The notes under the pieces: model-generated | Database searches by the model: none | What the model saw: only the letters and a program-made list of their open reading frames with translations | Told to the model about the DNA's origin: nothing | NCBI GenBank assembly: GCA_965243615.1 | Contig: CBDEVO010000003.1 | Location: 434,001-498,000 of the forward strand | Length of the DNA stretch: 64,000 bases | From: JAJEEA01 sp965243615 | Lineage (GTDB): Bacteria; Acidobacteriota; Vicinamibacteria; Vicinamibacterales; UBA8438 | Direction: 5' to 3' | Shown: piece by piece, positions 44,126 to 52,122 of the stretch | Position numbering within the stretch: the stretch's first letter is position 1 | Layout of the letters: each line of letters opens with the position of its first letter | Made by a program: the position numbers and the translations under genes

Positions 44126-45766
44126 ATGAGCCTGCCATCCTACGTGCACGGCGCCAGCCCGGTGGCCCTGCTCGGCGAGACCATCGGCGAGAACCTGCGC
44201 CGCACCGTCGAGCGGCACGGCGACCGCGACGCGCTGGTGGTGCCGTCGCAGGACTACCGGGCCACCTACCGGCAGCTCTGGGACGCCACCACGGCCCTCG
44301 CCAAGGCCCTCCTGCGGCGGGGCATCGAACGCGGTGACCGCGTCGGCATCTGGGCCCCCAACCGCTTCGAGTGGGTCGTCACGCAGTACGCCACCGCGCG
44401 CGTCGGCGCGATTCTCGTCAACGTCAACCCCGCCTACCAGGCACGCGAGCTGCAGCATGCGCTGAACCAGTCGGGCCAGCGGCTCCTGCTGCTGTCGCGG
44501 GGCTTCCGCGAGCGCGACTACGTGGAGACCGTCGAGCGGGTCCGCCCCGAGTGCCCCGCCCTCGAGCAGACGGTGGTGCTCGACGACGGGTGGGCGGCGC
44601 TGCTCGAGGAGGGCGCGTCCGTCGACGACGGCGAGCTCGCGGCGCGCGAGGCCGCCCTGACCTTCGACGACCCCATCAACATCCAGTACACCTCGGGCAC
44701 CACCGGCACCCCGAAGGGCGCCACCCTGTCGCACCACAACATCCTGAACAACGGCTTCTTCTGCGGCGAGATCCTCGGCTACACCGAGCACGACCGCGTG
44801 TGCATCCCGGTGCCGTTCTACCACTGCTTCGGCATGGTCATCGGCAACCTCGCGTGCACCACCCACGGCGCGTGCATGGTGACGCCGGGCGCGGCGTTCC
44901 GGCCCGACCACACGCTGGCCGCCCTCGAGGCCGAGCGGTGCACGTCGCTCTACGGCGTGCCGACCATGTTCATCGCCCAGCTCGACCACCCCGACTTCAA
45001 GGGCACCGACTTCTCGTCGCTCCGCACCGGGGTCATGGCGGGGTCGCCGTGCCCCGCCGAGATCATGAAGCAGGTGCGCGAGCGGATGAACATCCGCGAG
45101 ATCACCATCTGCTACGGCATGACCGAGACCGCGCCGGTGTCGACGCAGACCCGCGTCGACGACCCCGTCGACAAGCGCGTCAACACCGTCGGGCCGGTGC
45201 ACCCGCACGTCGAGATCCGCGTCGTCGATCCCGAGAGCGGCCGGGTGGTGCCGCGCGGCGAGCGCGGCGAGCTGTGCACGCGCGGCTACAGCGTGATGCT
45301 CGGATACTGGAACGACGACGCGGCCACCCGCGCCGCCATCGACGACGCGCGCTGGATGCACACCGGCGACCTCGCGTGCATGGACGACGAGGGGTACGTC
45401 AGCATCGTCGGCCGCATCAAGGACATGATCATCCGCGGGGGCGAGAACATCTATCCGCGCGAGATCGAGGAGTTCCTCTACACCCATCCAGACGTGGCCG
45501 ACGCCCAGGTCATCGGCGTGCCCTCGGCGCGGTACGGGGAAGAGGTGGCGGCGTGGGTCATGCCGAAGCCCGGCGCGATTCTCGACGCCGACGCCCTCAC
45601 CACGTTCTGCCGCGGCGCCATCGCCACCTACAAGATCCCCCGGCACTGGAAGATCGTCGACGGGTTCCCGATGACGGTGACCGGCAAGATCCAGAAGTAC
45701 CGCATGCGCGAGATCTCGACGGCGGAGCTGGCCGCCGCGGACGCCGGCGGAGACGCACGGTCATGA
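44126..45766 (+). CDS. Long/medium-chain acyl-CoA synthetase, FadD-like
   Basis: A 546-residue ANL enzyme of the acyl-CoA synthetase type: SYVHGASPVALLGETIGENL at the start, P-loop QYTSGTTGTPKGATLSHHN, VPFYHCFGMVIGN, CYGMTETAPVSTQTR, hinge MHTGDLACMDDEGYVSIVGRIKDMI and the C-terminal GKIQKYRMRE lysine. All catalytic residues appear present. It would activate a fatty or related acid to CoA ester for degradation or modification. ATG 44126 is preferred because the family starts there; ATG 44096 is in frame upstream. Part of the co-directional cluster. Confidence 0.9.
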   Translation: MSLPSYVHGASPVALLGETIGENLRRTVERHGDRDALVVPSQDYRATYRQLWDATTALAKALLRRGIERGDRVGIWAPNRFEWVVTQYATARVGAILVNVNPAYQARELQHALNQSGQRLLLLSRGFRERDYVETVERVRPECPALEQTVVLDDGWAALLEEGASVDDGELAAREAALTFDDPINIQYTSGTTGTPKGATLSHHNILNNGFFCGEILGYTEHDRVCIPVPFYHCFGMVIGNLACTTHGACMVTPGAAFRPDHTLAALEAERCTSLYGVPTMFIAQLDHPDFKGTDFSSLRTGVMAGSPCPAEIMKQVRERMNIREITICYGMTETAPVSTQTRVDDPVDKRVNTVGPVHPHVEIRVVDPESGRVVPRGERGELCTRGYSVMLGYWNDDAATRAAIDDARWMHTGDLACMDDEGYVSIVGRIKDMIIRGGENIYPREIEEFLYTHPDVADAQVIGVPSARYGEEVAAWVMPKPGAILDADALTTFCRGAIATYKIPRHWKIVDGFPMTVTGKIQKYRMREISTAELAAADAGGDARS

Positions 45767-45833
45767 CAATCGTCGGAGCGACCCCGCGATCCGTCGTCTT
45801 CCCGTTCACCACCCGTCGCGGAGGCACACAGCC

Positions 45834-46502
45834 ATGACGCCGATCGTCGGAGCGGACCACGAGTTCCACGACCCGGAGTACGCTGAGGACTGGGCGGGGC
45901 GCTTCGAGCCCACCCCCGACCGTCTCGCCCTGTTCGACCTGATACTGTCCGAGCTGCGCGACCGCGTGCCGCCGGACGGGCGCATCGTCGAGCTGGGCAT
46001 CGGCCCCGGCTACCTCGCGGCCCACCTCCTCGACGCCCTGCCCGCCGCCCGCTACCAGGGCCTCGACTTCTCCCGCGCGATGCTCGACATCGCCGCCCGC
46101 CGCCTGCGGCGCCACGCGGACCGCGCCGCCTTCACCCAGGCCGACCTGCTGGCGGACGGATGGTGGCAGGCGCTGGACGGTCCCGTCGACGCCATCGTCT
46201 CGACCTGGGCATTGCACGACCTGGGAGGCCAGAACCAGGTCGAGCACGTCTACGCCGGGTGCGCGAAGGCCCTCGCCAACCGCGGGCTGCTGCTGAACGG
46301 CGATTTCATCAAGCCGGACGGCGCGCGGCAGGAGTACGAGCCCGGCCGCTTCCCCATCGCGACGCACGTCGACATGCTGCGGCGCGTCGGGTTCGAGACG
46401 GCGGAGTGCCTGCGGGTGTTCGAGCAGGAGCTGGAGGCGCCCACCCCCGCCCAGAACTACGCCTGCTTCCGGGCGGGAAAGACCGCCAGTCATCGCGCCT
46501 AG
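45834..46502 (+). CDS. Class I SAM-dependent methyltransferase
   Basis: A 222-residue Rossmann-fold methyltransferase: motif I IVELGIGPGYLAAHLLD, motif II RYQGLDFSRAMLDIA, FTQADLLADGWW and IVSTWALHDLG for the SAM-proximal acidic and aromatic positions. GGAGG precedes the ATG at good spacing. Its substrate is unknown; position at the end of the ligase/P450 cluster suggests a small-molecule or lipid target. The stop codon TAG is made from the first bases of an adjacent MITE-like element, so the native C-terminus may have been a few residues longer. Confidence 0.85.
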   Translation: MTPIVGADHEFHDPEYAEDWAGRFEPTPDRLALFDLILSELRDRVPPDGRIVELGIGPGYLAAHLLDALPAARYQGLDFSRAMLDIAARRLRRHADRAAFTQADLLADGWWQALDGPVDAIVSTWALHDLGGQNQVEHVYAGCAKALANRGLLLNGDFIKPDGARQEYEPGRFPIATHVDMLRRVGFETAECLRVFEQELEAPTPAQNYACFRAGKTASHRA

Positions 46503-47033
46503 TGTCCTGTCACCATGGTTCGCGCAATAATTCCGGTGTGTCTCGGAGCGATTTCACTGGGCTCATTCGCGATTTCCTGGACTCATGAACTTCGGGGACG
46601 AGACACTAGATCAGACGGTGGGCGTCCGCACCTTCGCCGTTCGGCACCCCTAACCGAGCGCCACCGTGTAGCAAGCCGCCGCACCCATGTCGCCGAAGCT
46701 GCACCCACAGTCCGCGCCGGTCTACTCCAATGCCCGGCAACTGCCGTGTTAGCTGCGATGGGGACTCGGCTCACCGAAGATGAAGACACCAACCATGCCC
46801 CGTCCGTCGCGCGCGACAGGTCACCGCTCTCGCGCATGCCGGATCCAGGGGTGCGACGATCCTGTGGATGGTGTGGGCGGCGCTACGCGCCGTCCAAAGC
46901 GGGGTGGACTGCACGTTCACGAGCTCGACCATCGTCGGGCTCGGGGCAACAGCGGACCGGGAGCACGTCCGCGGGGGTGGGTGCCGGTGGCGATTTCCGA
47001 CGCGAGTCACGAACCACTGGGACAAGGACACTA
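46500..47033. mobile_element. MITE-like non-coding element with inverted terminal repeats
   Basis: The left end TAGTGTCCTGTCACCATGG and the right end, on the opposite strand, TAGTGTCCTTGTCCCAGTGG match at most positions over about 26 bp including the following TTCG(C/T)G. A further inverted copy of the end, TAGTGTCTCGTCC, lies at 46608. TA at both extremes resembles IS630/Tc1-type target duplication. No transposase frame is present, so this is a deleted IS or MITE. It fills the gap between the methyltransferase and the HNH gene. Confidence 0.55.
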
Positions 47034-47517
47034 GCTGGCGGTGGCGACCGTCTATTGATTGACTCTGCGTTGTTCCAGCTGTATCTTGAGACGGCGATGG
47101 ATGACGCGGTGACAGTTCGCACATACGCACGAGAGGTCATTCAGTGTTGTTTCGGCTTGGGTAGACCTCTCGTGTAACGGGGCCTTGTGATGGACCTCGA
47201 TGCACGCGTCTGCGACATCTGATCCATGGTGTTTGTCGGGCCTAAATCCACACTCCTCACAATAGAGTTGCTTGTGTAGACGGAGAAACGCTGCCTTCTT
47301 CGCGCGCGCGAGGCCTGAAGCCCGCTCGCGGCTGAGGTGCGTCCTTAGGCGCGGCTGACCTTCGACCCACTTGCGTTCCTCGGGGTCCGTTGGCGGCCTA
47401 TCCGTCGGGGCCTTGGCGCGCTTGGGCAAGATGGAAAAGCCCGCTCTGTCAATCGCCTTGAAGCAGCGGGTGCCAGGTCCTCCCTTGAAATGCCCGGGTC
47501 CCACCTCGAATCCGAAC

Positions 47518-49272
47518 GTCTTCGGTTACCGGGTAAAGTGGAGCAAATCCGTGAAGTGGTGTGCAGCTTCGGGGCGGATGTGCCGATACCTGGGGCGTGG
47601 CTAGCAAGAGCGGCGGGCGCGGCGGTTCGAGAGTTCCACAGCGAGAGCAGGATTCGCGGGACAAGCGCATCGAGGAACTTGAGCGGGAGAACGCCAAGCT
47701 GAACGAGGACTTGGCGCGCACGACCCGCGACCGCGACCGGTGGAAACGTCGCAGCGAACACCTCAGGAAACAGCTCGACGACGCCCGCCGCGCCGGGCGA
47801 CGGCAAGCCGCACCCTTTGCCAAGAGCCGGCCACAGGGCCGCAACGGGCGGCCGGGCCGGCGGGCGGGTGCACGGTACGGCCGACAGGGATGTCGGCACC
47901 GTCCACTGCGGGTTGACGAAACCCACAGGGCGCCGGTACCCGCCGCGTGTCCCGACTGCGGCGACGCCGTTGAAGTGACCCGCGAGGCCTCGCAGTACCA
48001 GGAAGAACTCCCCAGGATGCGCCCCATCGTGCGCCGCTTCGACATCGAGGTCGGCCGCTGCTCGCAGTGTCGGCGGCGCGTGCAGGGCCGGCACCGTCTC
48101 CAGACCTCTGATGCGCTCGGTGCGACCGCGGTGCAGTTCGGCCCCGGACTCGCCTCGCTCGTCGTCGAGTTGCATACCGAGATGGGCGTACCGCTCGGCA
48201 AGGTCGCCGGCCTGCTGCGGACGAGACTCGGCGTGGAGGTCACGACGGGCGGCCTCGTCCGTCTGCTGCAGCGAACCGCCCGGGACGCCACGCCGGCCTA
48301 CCGGGAGCTCTGCCGGCAGGTCCGCAACGCGCCGGTGGTCACGCCGGATGAAACGGGCTGGCGCGTTGGTGGCAAGTCCCACTGGCTGTGGGCGTTCGTC
48401 ACCCCGGAGACCACCGTCTACGCCATCTGCCCCCACCGGGGGTTCGACGATGCAGCCACCGTGCTGGGGACCGACTATGCAGGCGTGCTCGTGCGCGATG
48501 GGTATCAGGTGTACCGGTGCTACAAGGGTTCGTTGCATCAGAGTTGCATCAATCACCTGATCCAGCGCTGCAGGGAACTGCAGCAGAAGCACCCGTACAG
48601 CCCTTGGGGCCCGAAGGTCAAGGCCGTCCTCCAGACAGGCCTCGACGTACGGGACCGCTGCCGGAGCGGCGAGCTGACCCGTCACGGCCTCGACTCGCTC
48701 CGCGGCCGGCTCGAGGCCCGGCTGGGTCGGCTGATCGACGCGCCGCCCCCGTTGAAAGACCCCAAGCGCTTCGCCAAGCATCTCGCCACCGAATTCCCGG
48801 CCGTGTTCCTCTTCCTGCGCGACCCGTCGATAGACGCCACCAACTGGCGAGCCGAACAGGCCATCCGGCCCGCGGTGGTCATCCGCAAGGTGTGCGGCGG
48901 CAACCGCACTCGCAAGGGCGCCGACACCCAGCAGGTGCTCTCGACCGTTGTGCGTACCGCCCGTCAGCGCCGCCTCGACCTGCCGACGCTCACGGCCGAG
49001 ATGTTGCGCACCCGCGAGCCCGCCGTTCCCGAGGCTTTCGGGCTCCCGCCGCCACCCGCGTAGGCGGGCGTGACGCCCGCGCTGTCGCTTCCACAACGCG
49101 CCCGGTTCCTCTGGCTTGTCGCGTTACCGCGCCGCATGCGGCGATTCGACGACGCTCCGTCCAGGCTGCAACCGCCATGGGCCCTGACGCGTCAACCGAA
49201 GAACCTCAGCAGGGCTCCAAGATCCCTGCCGCTTCAAACGATCTCAGCGGTGCCCACCCGGTAAACGAATAC
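47518..49272 (+). mobile_element. IS66 family insertion sequence, 1,755 bp
   Basis: The ends are imperfect inverted repeats, GTCTTCGGTTACCGGGT on the left and GTATTCGTTTACCGGGT on the right (opposite strand), matching at 15 of 17 positions. An 8-bp direct repeat flanks them. The interior carries only a tnpC-type transposase without tnpA/tnpB, as in the ISBst12 subgroup. It appears intact and sits inside an HNH endonuclease gene in the opposite orientation. Confidence 0.9.
47597..49063 (+). CDS. IS66 family transposase
   Basis: A 488-residue transposase. An N-terminal coiled coil (IEELERENAKLNEDLARTTRD) is followed by a zinc-finger region (CPDCGDAVEV, CSQCRRRVQG). The catalytic core has the DDE acids in VVTPDETGWRVGG, LVRDGYQVYRC and NWRAEQAIRP. 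The C-terminal KVCGGNRTRKGADTQQVL is typical. A GTG at 47597 is a likely start; an ATG at 47561 in the same frame is possible. The reading frame is uninterrupted, so the element could be active. Confidence 0.93.
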   Translation: MASKSGGRGGSRVPQREQDSRDKRIEELERENAKLNEDLARTTRDRDRWKRRSEHLRKQLDDARRAGRRQAAPFAKSRPQGRNGRPGRRAGARYGRQGCRHRPLRVDETHRAPVPAACPDCGDAVEVTREASQYQEELPRMRPIVRRFDIEVGRCSQCRRRVQGRHRLQTSDALGATAVQFGPGLASLVVELHTEMGVPLGKVAGLLRTRLGVEVTTGGLVRLLQRTARDATPAYRELCRQVRNAPVVTPDETGWRVGGKSHWLWAFVTPETTVYAICPHRGFDDAATVLGTDYAGVLVRDGYQVYRCYKGSLHQSCINHLIQRCRELQQKHPYSPWGPKVKAVLQTGLDVRDRCRSGELTRHGLDSLRGRLEARLGRLIDAPPPLKDPKRFAKHLATEFPAVFLFLRDPSIDATNWRAEQAIRPAVVIRKVCGGNRTRKGADTQQVLSTVVRTARQRRLDLPTLTAEMLRTREPAVPEAFGLPPPPA

Positions 49273-49918
49273 ATCCGAACGCCTCGGTCGCAGCTAGCCC
49301 GAACACGACCTTGGGCGCAAAACGGGAGCCATCGTCTGTAAGGACATCGTAGCCCGTGGATTCTCCGAAAGTGTGCCGAGGCGGGCGGGAGGAGAGGCGA
49401 CGCACGGCGTTCCAGATGTGCTGTGCGGTCACGAGGTCGAACGCCCGAGGTGGGAGCGGCGCGCCCGGGATCGAGGCGGCGTCGGTCTCGCCCCAGCCTG
49501 CGAGGCGCACGATCTCTTCCTCCGTGGGGTCTCCGGCGAAGGCGATGCGGAGCCTCTTGGTGCGATTGCCGCGGCCCTTGGTGGCGCTGGGGTCGCGGGC
49601 GACGGACGCCATTCGCTCGGAAAGCGTCGTGAACAGCTGATCCGGTGAAGTAGTGGCGTCGGCGGGAGAGTAGATCCTGAGCTGTTCGACGGGCAGGTCT
49701 CGCGCTGGAGTGCTGTCCACCCAGACGCCGTGGAGGGTCAAGGGCGAACGGGCGATGCGCTTGAGTAGCAGGCGCATGGCGGTGCCGTACTCTGTGTTCC
49801 TCGCGGCAGGAGATCTGGAGGCGCCGCCACGGGAGTGCAGGATCAGTTCCCGACGGCGCGCCTCGAAGCGGGCGTCGATCGGGGTGCCAGAGTCGTCATG
49901 GAACTGGAGGATGGTCAT

Positions 49919-50339
49919 GGTACGGTGCCCCTGTGATCGACACGAGCTGCAAATAGAGGCTGTGAGGAAGAGATCTGCGCTCGGCGAGATGGCGGTTCTC
50001 GACAGCGATCCGCGGCGGACGCACTCCGCAGACCGGCTGGAGGCCGGCCCTGCCGAGGTGCGTCGGCCGCCAAGCACGCTCGGCTGATCGCGCTTGAGAA
50101 TGTGGTGGTCGGACGTTGGGTACCAAGATCGCGTACTGCCAGTTACTGCCAGCCATTCTGGGACCCGTTCGGGACCGGCAAGGAATCCCGTTGTGGTCAA
50201 CAAATACGGGGCATGTTGGGTTTCCGTTGAATCCAGAACGGGCTCGCCTTCGTCCGCGCGCCGAGAAGTTAGCTTTTCTCCGTTATCTGTGATTATGATA
50301 CCATGCCACTGCGCGCTGTCAAGCGTGGAGGAGAGAGGC
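49919..50339. other. Divergent intergenic region, no gene seen
   Basis: This 421-bp region separates the HNH gene and the XRE-ImmA gene, which point away from each other. Near the XRE gene an AT-rich patch (50270-50300) contains TATGAT, a possible -10, and the near-repeat TTATCTGTGATTATGAT, which might be an operator for the XRE protein. GTACTGCCAGTTACTGCCAG at 50133 is a short direct repeat. Confidence 0.4.
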
Positions 50340-51473
50340 GTGGACAACGGTGGGTGCATCGCGGCGAACATTGCCCGGCTACGGCTGGACCGGCAACTGA
50401 CGCAGGGGCAGCTTGCCGGAAAGGCCGGTATCTCGCGGGTCGCGCTGGGGAAGATCGAGCGGGGGGCAGTGGTCCCGCGAGCTGGCACGCTCGCCGACCT
50501 GGCCGGGGCGCTCGAGGTGCCGGTTGGGGAGCTGGTGACGCCGGTGCGGCCTCTGGAGAGCGTGCGGTTTCGAGCCAGGGCGCAGGTTCACGCGCGAGCG
50601 CAGATCCTGGCGGTAGTTTCGAAGTGGTTGGATGCGTACTCGTGGCTGGAGGCCGAGTTGGCCGACGCGCCGGCGTTCGGGTTCGAGGATGCGTCGGCCG
50701 GGGGCAGGGACCCGAGGGAGACTGCGCAGGCCAGTCGCCGGGCAGTCGGGCTCGGGCGGGGGGAGCCGGTGCGGAACATCAGCCGCCTGCTGGAGGAGAA
50801 CGGCGTGAAGCTCCTGCTTCTGGAGACGGCCCGGGACTCGTTCTTCGGCTTGAGCGTCGCGGCGCGCGACGGCGGGCCGGCGGTGGTCGTCAACACCTGG
50901 GACCGGATTTCGGTAGAACGCTGGATCTTCACCGCGGCCCACGAGCTCGGCCACCTGTTGCTGCACCCGTCGGAGTACCGACGAGACGAGACGGAGATGT
51001 CGGCAGAGCCTGAAAGAGAAGCCGACGCGTTCGCGAGCGAATTCCTGATGCCGGAGACGGCGTTCGCCGACGAGTGGGCCGCGACCAGGGGGCATTCGCT
51101 CCTGGTTCGCGTCCTCAAGGTGAAGCGGATCTTCCGCGTGAGCTACATGACCGTGCTACGCCGGCTGGTGGAGACGGGCCGCGAGGCGTCGGGCATTTGG
51201 GGCGCCTTCCAGCGCCAGCATCGTGAACGCTTCGGCAAGACGCTCCGGAGAATCGAGGAGCCGGAGGCTCTGGAGAAGAGCGAGTTCGGATGGGATTGGC
51301 GCCGGTCAGGCGAACCGGCTGGTCTTTCCGAGCACGACTTCGTCGACGACCGGTTGTCGCGACTTGTACGACGGGCGCTCGAAGAGGAGCGCATTTCGAT
51401 CGGACGCGCGGCGGAGATCCTGGGCGTCTCCCGTGACGAGATGCGGAAGCAGACACGGGAGTGGGCGGGGTAG
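50340..51473 (+). CDS. XRE-type regulator with ImmA/IrrE metallopeptidase domain
   Basis: A 377-residue fusion. Residues 5-65 are an XRE helix-turn-helix (NIARLRLDRQLTQGQLAGKAG, VALGKIERG). Residues 150-290 are an ImmA/IrrE-type zinc peptidase with HEXXH in TAAHELGHLLLH and the downstream ligand E in EREADAFASEFLMP. Such proteins repress target genes and can cleave a repressor on induction. GGAGGAG precedes the GTG at 50340. The next gene, a PIN-domain protein, begins five bases after the stop, so the two act as an antitoxin-toxin-like pair. Confidence 0.9.
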   Translation: MDNGGCIAANIARLRLDRQLTQGQLAGKAGISRVALGKIERGAVVPRAGTLADLAGALEVPVGELVTPVRPLESVRFRARAQVHARAQILAVVSKWLDAYSWLEAELADAPAFGFEDASAGGRDPRETAQASRRAVGLGRGEPVRNISRLLEENGVKLLLLETARDSFFGLSVAARDGGPAVVVNTWDRISVERWIFTAAHELGHLLLHPSEYRRDETEMSAEPEREADAFASEFLMPETAFADEWAATRGHSLLVRVLKVKRIFRVSYMTVLRRLVETGREASGIWGAFQRQHRERFGKTLRRIEEPEALEKSEFGWDWRRSGEPAGLSEHDFVDDRLSRLVRRALEEERISIGRAAEILGVSRDEMRKQTREWAG

Positions 51474-51478
51474 GGACC

Positions 51479-51988
51479 GTGCCGACGGACCCGACGGTGC
51501 TTCTGGCCGACGCGGACGTGCTGATCGATTACCGCGAGTCCGAGCTGGCGCTCCTGGGCCTCGTCGGGCAGCACGTGGGGCGTGTGGCGGTCCTGCCGTC
51601 GGTGCTCGACGAGGTGGAGGGGGTGACGGCGACGGAGTGCGCCGAACTCGGCATCAAGGTCGTGGAGGTGGAGACCGACCGTATGCTCCGGGCGGCGGAG
51701 ATCGAGTCTCGCGTGTCTTTCAACGATCGTCTCTGCTTCGTCACGTGTCTCGAGGAGGGATGGGCGTGCGTCACCAACGACGGCGCTCTCCGGCGGCTCT
51801 GTGAACGCCATGGCGTCGGCACGCGGTTCGGCCTCGCCCTCATGGTGGACCTTGTCGCGGCCGGGGTGCTTTCGCGCGAGCGGGCCGAGGCCGTGGCACG
51901 CCAGATTCACGCATCGAACCCCCTGCACATCAACCAGCGGGTGCTCACCCGCTTCGTCGGCGCCCTCGATGCCTTGGTACTCGTGTAG
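51479..51988 (+). CDS. PIN-domain nuclease paired with the XRE-ImmA protein
   Basis: A 169-residue PIN-like protein: VLLADADVLIDYRESEL (first acids), VLDEVEGVTATE, SFNDRLCFVTC, CVTNDGALRRLCER, and a C-terminal helical extension (INQRVLTRFVGALDAL). XRE-ImmA genes next to PIN proteins form a recognised toxin-antitoxin-like arrangement. The GTG at 51479 has AGGGA just upstream; a GTG at 51461 overlapping the upstream gene is an alternative. Confidence 0.82.
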   Translation: MPTDPTVLLADADVLIDYRESELALLGLVGQHVGRVAVLPSVLDEVEGVTATECAELGIKVVEVETDRMLRAAEIESRVSFNDRLCFVTCLEEGWACVTNDGALRRLCERHGVGTRFGLALMVDLVAAGVLSRERAEAVARQIHASNPLHINQRVLTRFVGALDALVLV

Positions 51989-52122
51989 CACTGGCCGCCG
52001 GAGCCGGCAGGGCGTCTGACGGGGCGTGGCGCGGGACTGGCGTCAGTCGGTCTTCGCCCACAACGTCAGCCGGATCAGGGCGAGCCGATTCTGCGCCAAG
52101 GGGTCGGGAGGTTACCTGGCCA

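Larger units (their letters stand above)
47510..49280. repeat. 8-bp target-site duplication of the IS66 element
   Basis: ATCCGAAC occurs at 47510-47517 and 49273-49280, directly flanking the element's inverted ends. Eight base pairs is the duplication size characteristic of the IS66 family. Confidence 0.9.
47052..49918 (-). pseudogene. HNH restriction-like endonuclease gene split by an IS66 element
   Basis: The N-terminal half starts at ATG 49918 (MTILQFHDDSGTPIDARF) and runs to 49273. The C-terminal half runs from 47517 to the stop at 47052. Removing the insertion with one copy of its 8-bp duplication gives a seamless 367-residue frame joining KVVFGLAATEAFG to FEVGPGHFKGGP. The middle contains STGYDVLTDDGSRFAPKVV and TRCFKAIDRAGF, a pattern seen upstream of HNH domains in McrA-type enzymes. 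The C-terminus is a zinc-HNH nuclease (CEECGF, EVHHKAPL, CVCANCHRVIH). The intact enzyme probably cut modified or foreign DNA; it is now inactive unless the IS excises. The naming of the N-terminal domain is tentative. Confidence 0.85.
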
